From the NCBI GenBank assembly GCA_025201345.1, contig JAIXMG010000018.1, positions 663,234-727,233 on the forward strand: a stretch of DNA of 64,000 nt, given 5' to 3'. How positions within the stretch are numbered: position 1 is the first letter of the stretch; each line of letters begins with the position of its first letter. The position numbers and the translations under genes were made by a program. Below, piece after piece: positions 34,131 through 46,873 of the stretch. Source of the stretch: Thamnidium elegans (taxonomy: Eukaryota; Mucoromycota; Mucoromycetes; Mucorales; Mucoraceae). The notes beneath the pieces were generated by a model. It did no database searches. It was not told where the DNA came from and saw nothing but the letters and a program-made list of their open reading frames with translations.

Positions 34131-37100
34131 CGATTATATAAAGTGATGCAGGCTTCTGTGCTACGTTTTACACACAAAGAAAAAAAAAACTTATACTTTT
34201 TTATATATAAATAGTGCACCTATCTATGCCCTTATATTAGAAAAAGAAGATGCTATTCAATCTTGGAGAGTACTTATGGGACCTACAGATTCTAATAAAG
34301 CTAGACAAGTTGAACCAACTAGGTAAGATTTTTTAAAAAAAAAAATTGGTCATATATTTTCTTTGTACTCAATTTAATGTAGCATCCGAGCTATTTTTGG
34401 TACGGATGGATCTCACAACGCAACCCATGGAAGCGATTGTTTAACCAGTGCAGAACGAGAGATCGATTTAATTTTCAATCAAGTGCAAGTAACTCATGAC
34501 TTGGTCAAAGAAGTATTTACCGACGAAATCTGTAAACCAGATGTAACCGTAGAAGTCGAAACTACTCAGATTGTAAATCCTGACCCTACTACTACTGCTG
34601 CTTTACTTCAAACTGGTGACCATGTAACCTCGCAAGATGATATATCGTTGATCAAAAATGATACCCAAGATACCGACGACTTTTTAGATTCTATACCTAA
34701 ACAACAAACATCCGTAGAACATGATTTACAGGTCTGTCCTATCAAACCAGAGTTAGAATCTGAACAACAGCAACAACAACTCGCAGATGGTTTTGAACAC
34801 GTCTTACAGATCTGTCCTTCCAAGCCAGATACTGACGAGCCTCAACTTACAAAAGAAATCCTTTTAGTTGAAGAATCTACAGCTGAACCCGTGATTAAAC
34901 AAGTTCTTTTTGAACAACAAGTATCAGCTGATAAAAACCAACCTACAACTCAAGAAACACTTGTTGTGATTGAAGCATCTATTGAATCTTCTACCAGTGA
35001 AAATCTTATTGTACAAGAAGCCGTTACCGATAAATCTATTATTGTAGACGAAAGCATCTCTAGTACTGCTGCTGCTGAACAAGAAGTCTCTAACCTTGAT
35101 ACTAAAGAATCTTTGGTTGTTGTTGTAGACGAGGAAACTCTTGCTGCTAAGGATGATTCTGTTAAGGATATTGATTTAGTTAAGGTAGATCTCGTTATTG
35201 AAGAAATTCCTGTTGCCAAGAAAGAGTCTGTAACCAAGGAAGAACTTACTACTACGGAAGAACATGTTGTTAAGGACGAATCTGCCAAGGAAGAATCTAC
35301 TAAGGATGAAACTGTTAAAGATGAAACTGGGCCTAAGGAAGGTCTTATTAAGGAAACTCCTAATGTTGACGTAGCAGTTACTGTTAAGGAGGAACCTATT
35401 GCTGAAGTAGATGTTGCTGCTAAGGAAACACCTGTAACTAACGATGAGTCTATTGTCGATGTAGTCGTTGATGTTAAGGAAGGGCCTATTGTTGAGGAAA
35501 CCCCTATAGTTAAGGAAGAACCCATTGCTAAGGAAGATCCTATTATTGACGAGACTCCTGTAATTAAGGAAAATCCTATTGTTGAAGAAACACCCATTGC
35601 TAAGGAAGATCCTATTGTTGAGGAAACACCCGTTGTTAAAGAAGCCTCTATTGTCGAGGAAACACCCGTTGTTAAAGAAGAACCTATTGTCAAGGTATCA
35701 GTTTCTGTCGAAAAAACACCAGCTGTTGAAGAAACACCTGTTTCCAAGGAAGACCCCGTTACTAAGCATGATGCCGAGGGCGAGTCTATTGTTATTACTA
35801 AAGAGGAATCTGATAAGAAAGAACACGTTGCGGAGAACAAGTCCGATCAAAGCACCGCTGATAAGGAAGTAATCGAATCATCTGTGGTTGTTATTGAAGC
35901 ACCTGTTTCAATAAATAAAACAGTTGACGAAGCTACTCATGTTGAACCAATTGTCGAAAAGAAGCCTATTGTAGAACAAAAAAATGAACAAAAGTCAGAA
36001 CAGAAGATGCCATCTATCGCAGACAGAAAAAAACTTTTTACAGAAATAAAGAAACCGGAAGAAAAGAAACAAGCCAAATCGGTCAACGATTTAATAGCAG
36101 CACTTGGAGGACTTAAAAAGACGCCAGTACCGTCATCAGTTAATAAAGAAAAGAAGGTTGAGAAGAGAATCGAGGTAGTACAAGCCCCGGCTGTCATTGT
36201 AGATGTTGTTGAAGAGCCCGTTCCTGCTGCACTTAAACCGGAACCTATTACTACTACAGCTACGGATAACTGTCCTGAAATCCTTGAGCAGGTTATAATC
36301 GGAGTTGAGACAAAACAGGAAGAACGAATAGAACCCGAGTCAGCTGAACCTGTTGAACCTGCTGCTGCTGTTGTTGTTGTTAATGACAAGCTGTCAGAGG
36401 TTATTATTGAACCTACAAATGATCATCACGAGGAGAAAGTAGAGGATAAAGAGGAAGATAACGAAATTGTAAGTTTAACTTTAAGGGGTTAACAACGTAA
36501 TGTTTATTTACCTTTATATTTATTTTTAGCAAGAGGATCAATCTAGTAGCTCTTCTATTGGTCAACGCGTTACTACCAATGAATCTAACACAGCCTCGTC
36601 AGTTATTTCATCTGAAGGAGATTACGAAGATCATAGTAGTGCCACTAACAGCAGCACAGAAGAAAAAAAGTCTCAAAAACTATCATTACAGGAGGACGTA
36701 AAGAAGGTACCAAATAAGGTTTCTTCTTCTGTCAATAATAAAAGGGAACTTAAACCTAGAGCCCCTATTAATAAACAACATACTACGTTACGTAAGACAA
36801 GCCCTACAACTGAGCAAGATAAGAAAAAAGACCCGGTTCGTAGTAGACCACTAACAAAACCAGGTCTTAAAAAGCCAACAACACTTGTCAAGAAACCAGT
36901 TACTGAAGAACCTAAAAAGCCAGTTACAACAACAACGACTAAGCCTGTTCGTGTACCTAGAGTGGCTTTATTAACTAAAAAAGTCGCAGCTCCTTCTACT
37001 ACTTCTGCAGCAGCAGCAGAAAGTACGGAAGAAAAACCAAAGAAGGTAAGCTCAACGCGATCATTAGTTTCTAGATTGACAGCCCCTACTGCAGCCAGCG

Positions 37101-38066
37101 CAAGACGTAAGGAACCAGTTGCAAGAGAACCAATCCATAAGAAGACCAATACTGTATCACCACCTACGTCAACACCCGTCAAAAGGGTATCCAAGGCACC
37201 TACCACCACCACTACTCGTGCAAGCACTGCTACTAAACCTACGACGACAACTGTACGTCGTACTTCTCCTCCCACTTCTACACCCGTAACAAAAAAGGTA
37301 CTACATAAAAATAAAAAAAAAACCTCCTTAAAAAAATAATAACTTATATCAAATATTTAAGGTTACTACTGATACTACTAGCGGAATTAAGCAAAGAACA
37401 ACTATTAAATCTACAACTCGTGCATCCACTACAGTACCTGCCACCAAGAAACCCGAGCTTAAAAAGACATCTGGTACACCACGCAAGAAACTTGTCAAGA
37501 AGAAATCAGTTGAGGACAGCAGCAGCAGCAGCAGCAGCAACCACAATCATGCTATTCAAACTCAACCTCCCGCCATTGTAGATCACAAAGAGAATGAAGA
37601 TGTGGTACAAGAGGTAGTACATAAAGTAGAAGATGATCACAAAGACGAACCTGTTCAGGACGAGGGTAGTGTACAAGAGTCGGAACCAGAGAAGCAAGAT
37701 GAACGTGCATCAAGTATCAAAGTAGAAGAACACGAGGAAGCCAAAGTAGAATCAGCTATTGAAGAAGTTGCATTTATTGAAGAAGAAAAAAAAGACCAAG
37801 AAGAGTTAGCTAAAAATGAAGAAGAAGAAGAGGAGGAGGAGGAGGTTTCAGTTATTGTGTCACAAGTGCAAGAGACAAAGAAAGAAGATACTCATGATGC
37901 AGAGGTTGCAGCAATTACTCAACCTAACCTTAAACCTCAAATGGCATCACTTCGTAGTAGATTTGAAATGTTTAACAATTCAAATCAATTACATACTTCT
38001 AATTCAAAGGAACTCCGTTCTAAATCACCAAATCGTATTTCAGACATGATTCATCGTTTCCAATAG
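33532..38066 (+). CDS. NDK-like domain fused to a long repetitive, charged tail
   Basis: Eight exons (33532-33561, 33677-33713, 33782-33813, 33893-34095, 34215-34322, 34383-36468, 36530-37297, 37362-38066) join in frame to 1322 residues. Residues about 36-170 are a nucleoside-diphosphate-kinase domain: RTLALIKPDAM, YREHEGKSFYNDL, LMGPTDSNKAR, SIRAIFGTDGSHNATHGSD with the histidine (His152) that carries phosphate in NDKs. The pattern is nearer group II (NME5-like) than the metabolic NDKs. The remaining 1150 residues are disordered: first acidic with 12-residue repeats (KEDPIVEETPVV and variants, 35530-35697), then a basic Thr/Lys/Pro-rich part (KKPVTTTTTKP, SLVSRLTAP), then acidic again, ending in a short conserved-looking motif (SLRSRFEMF, SPNRISDMIHRF). 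Kinase activity and tail function are unknown; a scaffold or cytoskeletal link is a guess. Confidence 0.8.
35530..35697 (+). repeat. 36-bp coding tandem repeat (KEDPIVEETPVV type)
   Basis: Four to five consecutive diverged copies of a 12-codon unit inside the NDK-fusion gene; looser versions extend to about 35340 and 35770. Copies differ mainly at third positions and by conservative changes. Confidence 0.75.
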
Positions 38067-38168
38067 TAAAACCGGAGTACTAATAAAAAATATATACAGT
38101 ATGATTTTTTTTTTTTTTTCCTTTCTTTTTTTGTGAATTATTAATCAAGGGGTGTTATTAATAAATAA

Positions 38169-39179
38169 ATGAACACAAGAAAGTTAATTCATAGAGTATT
38201 ATTCAGTTCATTGTCTAGAACTCGAGTTATTTATAAGTCAAGTTTAGCACCTATTAAAACGAAACCTACTGGTATCAATAATAGTAGTAGTAGTAGTAGT
38301 AGTAGATTGTTTACAACAAGTAACAGATGGCAAAACATGATCAATGACAAAACTTGTTGGCAATGTCAATCTACAAATAAACCTTCTGCTTTATTTTGTG
38401 AAAATAAAGTATGTAGTGTTATTCAACCTATTCCTTCTCAATTAAACTTTTTTCATTTACTTCAAGTTGGTACTGGAGAAAACAAGTAAGTATAGTTATT
38501 GTTTGTTTATATTATTTATTTATAATCCTCCCTCCCCCCCCCCCTTTTTATTATTATTATTAGAGATAAACCAACTTTTAATATTGACTTGAAATCTATG
38601 AAGAGAAAGTTTTTATCACTTCAACAAAAAGCACATCCTGATAGTTATTCACAAGCACCAAAAGTAATATATAATTGTACTTGTATATATATATATATAT
38701 ATATAAAACCGTACTAACTAAAAATACTTTTTTTTTTTTTAAAAAAAAAAAGCGTGAACATGATTATGCTCAATTACAGTCTTCAGTTATTAATAAAGCG
38801 TATCATACACTCAAGAATCCATTAAGTCGAGCACAATATATTTTAGAACAGCACGGATATCAAGTGAATGAAGGTGACTCATTAAGCGATCCTGAACTAT
38901 TGATGGATGTTATGGAGTTTAGAGAGGAGCTTGAAGAAGTAATGAGTGAAGGAGAGTTAGAACCATTAAAGAAGAGAAATGACGGTAACTGTTTTTTAAT
39001 GAAAATAACGTGTTTTAAATATATTAACTAACTAAAAAAAAAAAGAAAAATATCAAGAAACAGTGAATAGATTAACTAGTGCATTTGAAAACGAGGATTA
39101 TAAATTAGCTAAAGAATTAGCAATTGAATTACAATATTGGCAAAGTATTCAAAGTGCAATCCATGAATGGCATCAATAA
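38169..39179 (+). CDS. JAC1: Mitochondrial J-protein co-chaperone HscB/Jac1
   Basis: Four exons (38169-38485, 38564-38663, 38753-38984, 39046-39179) give 260 residues. The N-terminus (RKLIHRVLFSSLSRTRVIY) is a mitochondrial targeting sequence and contains a Ser run. Next comes a zinc-binding pair, CWQC and C-X4-C, as in animal HSCB but absent from yeast Jac1. The J-domain shows KRKFLSLQQKAHPDSY with the HPD tripeptide and KAYHTLKNPLSRAQYIL. The C-terminal HSCB oligomerisation domain follows (LLMDVMEFREELEE, LAIELQYWQSIQSAIHEW), which binds the Isu scaffold. It delivers Isu-bound Fe-S clusters to the Hsp70 Ssq1/mortalin. The gene starts 102 bp behind the NDK fusion. Confidence 0.93.
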
Positions 39180-39523
39180 AAGAGATATTATTATTATTAT
39201 TATTATTACTTACGCGTGCGTCTTTGTTTTCTTGTTGTTGATAAACTATCCACAACAAGAAAAAATCATTGTTATTTTTGAACAATGCATTTTGTGCCAA
39301 CGCATAACTCACACATATATAAAGAATATTTTTTTTTTTTTTTTTTTTTTTTTTGGTGAAACAAGCCTGAGTTGTATATATAATATATATTTTCTTTCTC
39401 CCCCTGTTTTTTCTTTCTTTTTTAAACTTTTTTCTTTTTTCTTTCTCTCTTTCTCTCTTTTTCTTTTCTTTTTTTTTTTTTTTTTTTTTTTTTTCTTTCT
39501 TTCTTTCTTCTTTCTGTTACTGT
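39180..39523. other. Intergenic region with T and CT tracts
   Basis: Short spacer between JAC1 and CDC24: an (ATT)n run near 39187-39206, a T tract of about 25 at 39330-39354 and a CTTT-rich promoter stretch up to the CDC24 start. Confidence 0.5.
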
Positions 39524-42399
39524 ATGACTACACTTGCATTAAACCGAAGAAATCCTTCGGTTACAATGCTTACCATTGATTCAACACCACCACCACCACC
39601 ACCACCACAACAACAACAACAACAACCACCACCACCACCTTCTTTAAGACCAGTGAATACAACAACAACAACTTCATCATCATCGAATGTATCAACTACT
39701 ACACCAACTACAGCTGCTAGTTCAGGTTCTTTATACCATATTTGTCGTTCCGTCCTTGACAAATTATCACTTGTAGAGGGAATGGAAAATTATCTTGATT
39801 GTAGTACAACAGATCCTTTATCCAAATTAACTCTCATCTGTCGTCAAGGATTTCCATTATGTACTTTATATAATGCTTTAAATCCTGTCAAATCACTTAG
39901 TGTAGATACTGATCCAAACTTGAATGCTGTAAATTCTTGTAAAGCAAACGTATATCATTTTATTGTTGCTTGTAGACAAGATTTATTGTTTCCTGAAGAA
40001 GATATGTTTACTATATCTGATCTTTATCAAAATGATACCAATGGCTTTGTAAAGGTATACACGTATACACGTATTAAAAAAAATTATTTGTTTATTTACC
40101 TCTTTTTTTTTCTCTCTCTCTTTCTCTCTCCTTAAAAAAAAAGGTTGTTAATACGATTAATAAATTATTACAATTATTGGAAAATCGCGGAATCATTACC
40201 GTCCGGTCAACCAATAGAAACTCAGATCCAAATGCACCTAAAAATACGCGGGATAAAGTAGTTTTCGAGTTGTTGGAAACGGAAAGAAAATATGTTCGAG
40301 ATATGGAGACACTCCAAGTAAGGAAATTGATATTTAAATATAATTTTACGTACTAACTCACTTTAATAATAAAGAATTACATGCGTGAGTTACAAATTCA
40401 AAAAATTGTATCACCTGATACCATTCATTATTTATTTGGAAACTTAAACGCACTGGTTGATTTCCAACGACGATTTTTAATTCGATTAGAAGAAATAGTT
40501 GAAAAATCACCACAAGAACAAAGAATTGGTTTATTATTTATTGATATGGAAGAAGCATTTTCTGTTTATGAACCTTACTGTGCCAATTATTTCTCTGCAC
40601 AAGATTTAGTTGTACAAGAAACTCCTCGTCTTCAAAAATTGGCTGATATCTTAAACCCTATTTATCAATTACCTTCCATGTTGATTAAACCTGTACAACG
40701 TGTTTGTAAATATCCTCTTTTATTAAAAGAAATTTTAAAGAGTACAGATCAAAACTGGACTTATTATCAAGAAGCTCAAGATAGTGTAGATGCTATTAAA
40801 CGTGTTACTGAAAAAGTAAACGAAACTCAACGCCAACATGAAAATACTCAAGCTGTTCAAGAATTAAAGAAACGTTTAGATGATCCTAAAGATGCTGCTA
40901 TTGATCATTTTGGTACTCTCATGTTACAAGATAAATTATTAGTTACCACAAATGCCAATGACACCACTGAACGTGATCTTCATGTCTTCTTTTTTGAAAA
41001 AGCTCTTTTAATTTGTAAAGAATCCAAAGGAACCAATATCTTACAAAAGGGTAATACTTTATCCATCAACAAAAAGAAGCGTCGTGGTAGTCTTGTACCT
41101 AAAATCGTTACTCATCTATCACATATGACTGATCTTACTACGCGTTGTAAAAATGGTGTTTGGTCTTTAAATATCGATTTAACTCAAGATACCTTAAAAC
41201 AAATGTGTTTAAAATTCAGAAATGAAGAACAATTAAAACTTTGGAATTCTACTTTAACAAAAGCAATTCATAAAGCAACTGATATGGAAACAACTCAACT
41301 AGCATCTACTTCTTACAACGAAGAAGATGAAGAAGATGAAGAAGAACATGATTTTTATGATGATGAAGAAGATGAATTTACCTCTACCATTATTTCTTCC
41401 AATAGTAGATCTCGTAGTAGTTCATTTAATCAACATAATCATCATAATCATCATCATCACCATCATCATCAACCCATGATACGAAATATTCAACAAGAAC
41501 TAAAGTACAATAATGGTCGTCCTCATCATAATGTACCTGGTATGAATCTATCTCCTTTACCACGTTCTAGTTCTAGTTTAACAAGTAACAGTAGTGTATT
41601 ATCTACTTCTCCACCACCTCCACCACCAGTTATGAACTATAACTATTACCCTGCTTCACCACCTCCTTCTCATCCTTCTTCACCTACCAGTTCATCACGT
41701 ATTTCAAGTACAAGTACCAGTTCCACTACATGGCACCGTAATCATGAAGGTAACGCGTTAACTGATATTGCAAGTAACTTTTTACACGGAGAATATTCAT
41801 CTGAAGATTATCATCAACATTATATTCAACATGCTATGTCATCTACAGGCCGTTCGCAATCACAATCAGCCGCTATCGATTTAACACGTAACAATATTAC
41901 GCGACCTGCATTACCTATTAATCAAAATCGTCTTCGATCTCAAAGTAGTCCAAATATTATGAAGAATAATCAATTAATTATTGAATCATTACCACAAGTA
42001 CCAGTACGATCTATTAGTAGCAATAAACCACCACCACTTGACCTTACTCGATCCGAGAAGCCGACCATGATTCGTAATGTAGCTTCTACCCCACGTTTAA
42101 CTGATATTGCTTTATCACATGGTACCCCACCTTCGCCTGGGACCATCAAGATTAAATTGAATTTCAATGATGGTATCTACGTTATTGTCACCAATAATGA
42201 AGTAACATTTTTTGAATTAATGGAAAAAGTAGATAAAAAGATTCGACTTGTAGCAAATTTAAAAGTAAATGATTTGTTACGATTGAAATATCAAGATGAA
42301 GATTGTGATTTTATTACTATTAGTTCAAACGATGATGTTCAAATGGCTTTTGAAAGTAGAGGTGTTCATAATACTGTCAATTTATTTGTCAGTCTTTAA
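39524..42399 (+). CDS. CDC24: Cdc42 guanine nucleotide exchange factor CDC24
   Basis: Three exons (39524-40054, 40144-40317, 40375-42399) encode 909 residues. A Pro/Gln/Thr-rich N-terminus is followed by the CDC24 calponin-like domain (about 70-180; SLYHICRSVLDKLSL, NAVNSCKANVYHFI), a DH/RhoGEF domain (about 213-400; VVFELLETERKYVRDMETLQ, LIKPVQRVCKYPLLLKEIL), and a PH domain (about 405-530; RDLHVFFFEKALLICK). A long Ser/Pro/His-rich linker follows, then a C-terminal PB1 domain (about 825-909; IKIKLNFNDGIYVIV, YQDEDCDFITISSNDD). This is the full architecture of fungal Cdc24, which activates Cdc42 for polarity and binds Bem1 through PB1. Low-complexity runs (PPPP, QQQQ, DEEDEEE, HHHHH) are unusually frequent. 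Confidence 0.95.
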
Positions 42400-42418
42400 A
42401 TTTTTATTTATTTATTTG

Positions 42419-42463
<45 letters not shown>

Positions 42464-42917
42464 TTTCCCTTTACTATGCTCATGCCCTTTATTTTATTTC
42501 TGTATTCCCCCCCCCAACTCTCTTTTTTTTTTGTCTCTCTGTATAACTTTCCTTTTTAAAAAAAATAATCACACACACAAACCCTTCACAAAACATATTC
42601 TCTTTGTACATATCCTCTCGTTCTTCTTTCTTTTTTTCTTAACCCATCTAATACTCTCTTTTTCTTTTTAAAGAGACTTTTTTATTTCATTATCCCCCTT
42701 TTTTTCCCCAAAAATAAAATAAAATTTGTGTTTTTAGACGAACAACCAAAAAAAAAAAAATTGCCTTCCGACTTTTTTAATATGCCGTCACTAAAAAAAA
42801 AAAGGCTTTTACAGCTATTATCTTGGTATGAACCAGTTGACAGATACTTTTAATGGTCTAGACCCCCCTTTTTTTTATAAACAAAAAGTTACTAAAAAGT
42901 ATGACATATTTTTATTC

Positions 42918-42952
<35 letters not shown>

Positions 42953-43696
42953 TCGTGTGTAAGAAAAAAAAAGAGCCTAAACCAATGTATCCCCAAGCGC
43001 GTGGTATCAATAGCACTTCAAGTATTAGCGCGTGCGCACAAATGTACATCTTTAAAGTATATAGAGGGACAACTTAATTTTTCTTTTTACCGAAATCCGT
43101 TTTAAGATAGAAAGTTTAAATTGACAACTATTATTGTGTAGCGCAAGGTCCGTTACTAGAAACTCTTTTCTATACACTCACTTTTTTTTTTTTTTTTTTT
43201 TCGATCAGTTGTTTTCAGCTGATCGGTTTATGTAAGCACAGTCCACTTTATTTTTTTGCAAGTGATAAGGTGTCTTACTCGTCATTCAACCTATGCGTTT
43301 ATTAAGGTCATAGGATTGTAGTGATGCCCTGACATATCGTTAGCAAAGAAGCGATTTCCGATAGCATACTTAGCTCCTGAAATATATGTAAAGTATATTA
43401 TAGTTAAGTGCAATGTATACGTAAAGAATTATCTAATCAAATTGGAAACCGACGCTTGGTGGTTTGTTGTCAGAATGTTGAAAATATATAACATTGAGAG
43501 CAACAGTGACTCAAATACTCAAATTTGCGGAATGATAAATAAAAGGGGGAAAGTTTAAACTACACTCTAGATATAATATCAAAGAGGTGTAACTACTGGG
43601 AAAAAGATTCCCCTGCCCGAAAATTTATTTAGAGCCCAAAAAAAAAACATATTTTCTTCTTTTTCTCACTTTTTTTACTTCAAAAAAAAATTAGTA
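42400..43696. other. Intergenic region with microsatellite
   Basis: Contains a (CA)n microsatellite (42421-42461), several poly-T/A tracts (T31 at about 42919-42949) and a small perfect inverted repeat CGATCAG...CTGATCG at about 43202-43223. The last 100 bases are the MFS promoter. No gene was recognised. Confidence 0.5.
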
Positions 43697-43982
43697 ATGG
43701 AATCAGCTACTCGAATAGCTACAAACCAATCAAGAAAGAGTTATCTTGAAAGAGAAATTATTGTCTCTTTAGATAACGGATCAATGATTAGTCCAAGCTT
43801 AGAAATGATGGATACACATCATAAACATGATGATGATAATACTTCAATTAAACATAATTCTTTTAGTAAATGGAAACTTTGGAGGAAGCAATCTACTAAT
43901 AATAGCGATATCGATCCAAAAAATTTTCCTAGAATTAAAAAGAATACAATTCTTTTACTTGTTGCTATAGGCGGTGCAATGT

Positions 43983-44016
<34 letters not shown>

Positions 44017-45747
44017 AGAATGCAATGTACTTTGGCAGAAAACATCATTTTTTTAATTTAATTTTATTATATAGTTCCCCTGTTTCTACTACTATTTACG
44101 TAAGTTTTATTGTTCTTTTATTATTACCATTAACTAACTTTTTAATTTCTAGTATCCTGCTTTAATCACAATGCAAGAAGACTTCCAAACAACAGATACA
44201 ACTCTTAATGCATCATGTACGTCATATTATTTTCTAATTCCATAGCAACATAACTTATTTTATTTTTTTTATTATTTAGTATCTATCTTTACATTTTTTA
44301 CTGCGTTCTTTGTAAGATATTTTCAATTATTCTGTCTAGTTTATACCTAATATTCCCCCCTTGTTTTCTTTCTTTCGTAGCCTTTGGTATGGGCAACATT
44401 TGGCGACTTATTTGGAAGAAGACGTATTTACATCATTTCATTTTTTATTTCCGTCCTTGGAAGTGTATGCTGTGCATTATCCGTTAATGCCGAAATGTTT
44501 ATTGTTTTTAGAGCAGTAAGTGCAATAGGCTCTTCTTCGGTAAATATATCATTTCCTCCTTATTATCAATCTTGTACTTATTAATTTATATAATAGGCCA
44601 TGTCTATGGGAGCTGGTACAATTGCTGATATTTTTGAACCAGGTGAGCGAGGTAGAGCATTTGCATATTATACCTGTGGCCCTTTACTAGGTCCAGCCAT
44701 TGGTCCAATTATTGGTGGTTACTTAAACCAAGGCCTAGGTTGGAGAAGTAATTTTTGGTTCCTAGCCATATTTTGTTTTATTACTTGGCTTGGTATCGTT
44801 TTCTTTTTACCAGAGACTTGGAGAGCTCCTGTCATATCTGCTTCTGATGTTACCTTGAACGAAAAGTCTGGATCTCTTGGTAGTTCATCTACTTTAAATC
44901 AAGGGACTTCGAGCATAAAGACATCACCTGTCAAAAAAAAGAAACAGTTTGTCAACCCAATTGGTGCATTAAAATTACTCATGTTTCCTAATATCGCATT
45001 AGCCGTTACATTTGTTGGCGTTCTGTAAGTATTCTTAAAAATATAATAGCAGATAATATAATAATCTATTATAAAAGGTTTTTTGTTCTTTATTTAAATA
45101 GTACCAATTTTACTAGAACGTATACATTACAATACGGTATGAGTTCTGGTCTAGTAGGTATATGTTATCTTCCTTCTGCCGCTGGGTCCATGATTGGTGG
45201 TATTGTAGGCGGTCGCATGTCAGACAAGATCTATAACAAACGTGTAGCCAAAGTAAAAGAAACAAATCAACCCATTTATCCCGAGATGCGGCTAGGTGGT
45301 GTTATATTTTATTGTTCTATTATTTTACAACTGGTTTCTTTTACTGCTTATGGTTGGTGTGTTGAAAAAAATGTTCATTTTGCATATGGTCTAGTTTGTC
45401 AATTTTTCCGTAAGTTTTATATATATATATATCTTTTGCATACTTACTAACCCCCCCCCCGTAACGTAGTTGGTTTAGCCTTGATGTTACCTAATGTGAC
45501 ATTATCAGCCTACATGGTAGATTGCTTTCGAAAAAAGGGTGCTTCAGTTACAGCCTGTAACAATTTTGGTAGATACCTTATGGCTGGTATCGGGTCACTT
45601 ATTGCGTCCGATATCTTGAGAGTGTTAGGTAATGGTATATTATTTACGATCTGCGGTTGCTTTCTTTTACTTGCTTCCATTAATTTAATCATAATTAAAA
45701 AGTATACCAAGAAATGGGCATTACTTCGAAGCAAGGATACGTCATAG
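43697..45747 (+). CDS. MFS drug:H+ antiporter (DHA1 family)
   Basis: Eight exons (43697-43980, 44075-44099, 44153-44216, 44280-44311, 44381-44539, 44597-45024, 45102-45409, 45470-45747) splice into 525 residues with a 90-residue hydrophilic N-terminus and 12 membrane segments. Diagnostic motifs: FGDLFGRRRIYIIS (motif A between helices 2 and 3), FRAVSAIG, and GPLLGPAIGPIIGGYL (motif C of antiporters). The central loop is basic (SPVKKKKQF). The second half has GGIVGGRMSDK, the repeated motif A. This layout is that of QDR/DTR-type DHA1 exporters of fungi, which move drugs, polyamines or cell-wall precursors; the substrate cannot be read. The first intron carries a T30 tract. Confidence 0.9.
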
Positions 45748-46149
45748 TAGTCATACCCTCCAATTTTAATTATAGAATTTCATCATCTTCATATATATAT
45801 TTTACTTTTATACAATCATATTAATAAACATTTTCTTCTTTTTTCCTCGAATACCCGTCAATATGATCCGAACAATGTTGTGCATTAAGAACAGGTATAA
45901 AAACATGGACATTTACGTTCGCTTAGCATGAAAACCAATATACACACATGTACTTACTACCAATGCCGATATTCGTTTTACTGACAACTTATACAGAAAA
46001 TCACTCTCAAAATATACACACACAAATTATTTTAAAAGAAAAAGTAGAACTCGTTTTTTTATTTTATTTTTACAAATAGCTTCAAAAAGATAAAAAAAAA
46101 AATAGCATTCACTTCTTGAATTCTAAAACTCTAGTGAGTATCAGAAAAT
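45748..46149. other. Convergent 3' flanks
   Basis: Spacer between the convergent MFS and eL36 genes, with AATAAA at about 45820 and an AT-rich tail on both sides. No gene seen. Confidence 0.5.
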
Positions 46150-46656
46150 TTAAGCACGACGAGAAGAAGCGATAGCACCTTGGAGTTCTTCAATCTTCTT
46201 CTTGGCACGAAGGAATGTACCGAGCTATTAATTTAAAAATATTTAGGTTCACTCTTTCCTTTTTTTTTTTTTACATGTATATAATACACTGGATATGATT
46301 TCTTACCTTGGACTTACAGAGCTTTCTGGCACGCTTATCCTTGGAGTTCTTGATCAATTCCATAAGGCGACGTTCATAAGGAGCGAAACCGGCAACTTCA
46401 CGAATGATGTTCTTGACGAAGACGTTACGTTGAGAAGCAACCTATATATAATAAAACCATTTAGAACCCTGATATTTTTACACTTCAATTGTTAACAAAT
46501 GGATTTTTTTTTTTTAAAAAAAAAAATATTCCCCACAAAGTACAAACACACACACGCTGAAAAAAAAAAGCTTATATATATTCGCTATATAAAAGTTTCT
46601 TTGACATGTAATTCTAATTGATGGTTTTCGAATATAACTGTGTATGTGTGTGTGTG

Positions 46657-46711
<55 letters not shown>

Positions 46712-46873
46712 GTATATATAAGGTTTTTTTTTTTAAAAAAAAAAAAAATCCATCCATCGTATATCTAAAATACATACACCAATCTTGTTAGAGGGCTTAG
46801 CCTTGAGTTCACGACGAGTGGTGATGTGGCCCTTGTTGAGACCAACAGCGATTCCAGACTTGGATGCAACCAT
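46150..46873 (-). CDS. RPL36: 60S ribosomal protein eL36
   Basis: Three exons (46778-46873, 46307-46441, 46150-46224) give 101 residues. The order of motifs is that of L36: [14 protein letters not shown] at the N-terminus, [20 protein letters not shown] in the middle, KDKRARKL, and [14 protein letters not shown] ending ASSRRA. It is a component of the large subunit near the tRNA exit. The first intron (46442-46777) is long for this genome and contains a TG microsatellite of about 70 bases and several A/T hairpins. Confidence 0.93.
46639..46708. repeat. (TG)n microsatellite inside an RPL36 intron
   Basis: About 33 TG units with two interruptions (near 46645 and 46657) lie in the first intron of RPL36; on the transcribed strand it is CA-rich. 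Confidence 0.9.

Noticed and set aside
35340..35770. Regular repeats that could suggest a CRISPR-like array
   Set aside because: The repeats are contiguous, in frame, diverged at third positions and coding; there are no spacers.
34950..35840. 296-codon Ser/Thr-rich open reading on the minus strand
   Set aside because: Mirror image of the repetitive acidic coding region of the NDK fusion gene; no start context or splice support.
43200..43225. Hairpin CGATCAG...CTGATCG as a terminator or element end
   Set aside because: Only a 7-8 bp stem in AT-rich intergenic DNA with no partner; too weak to call.
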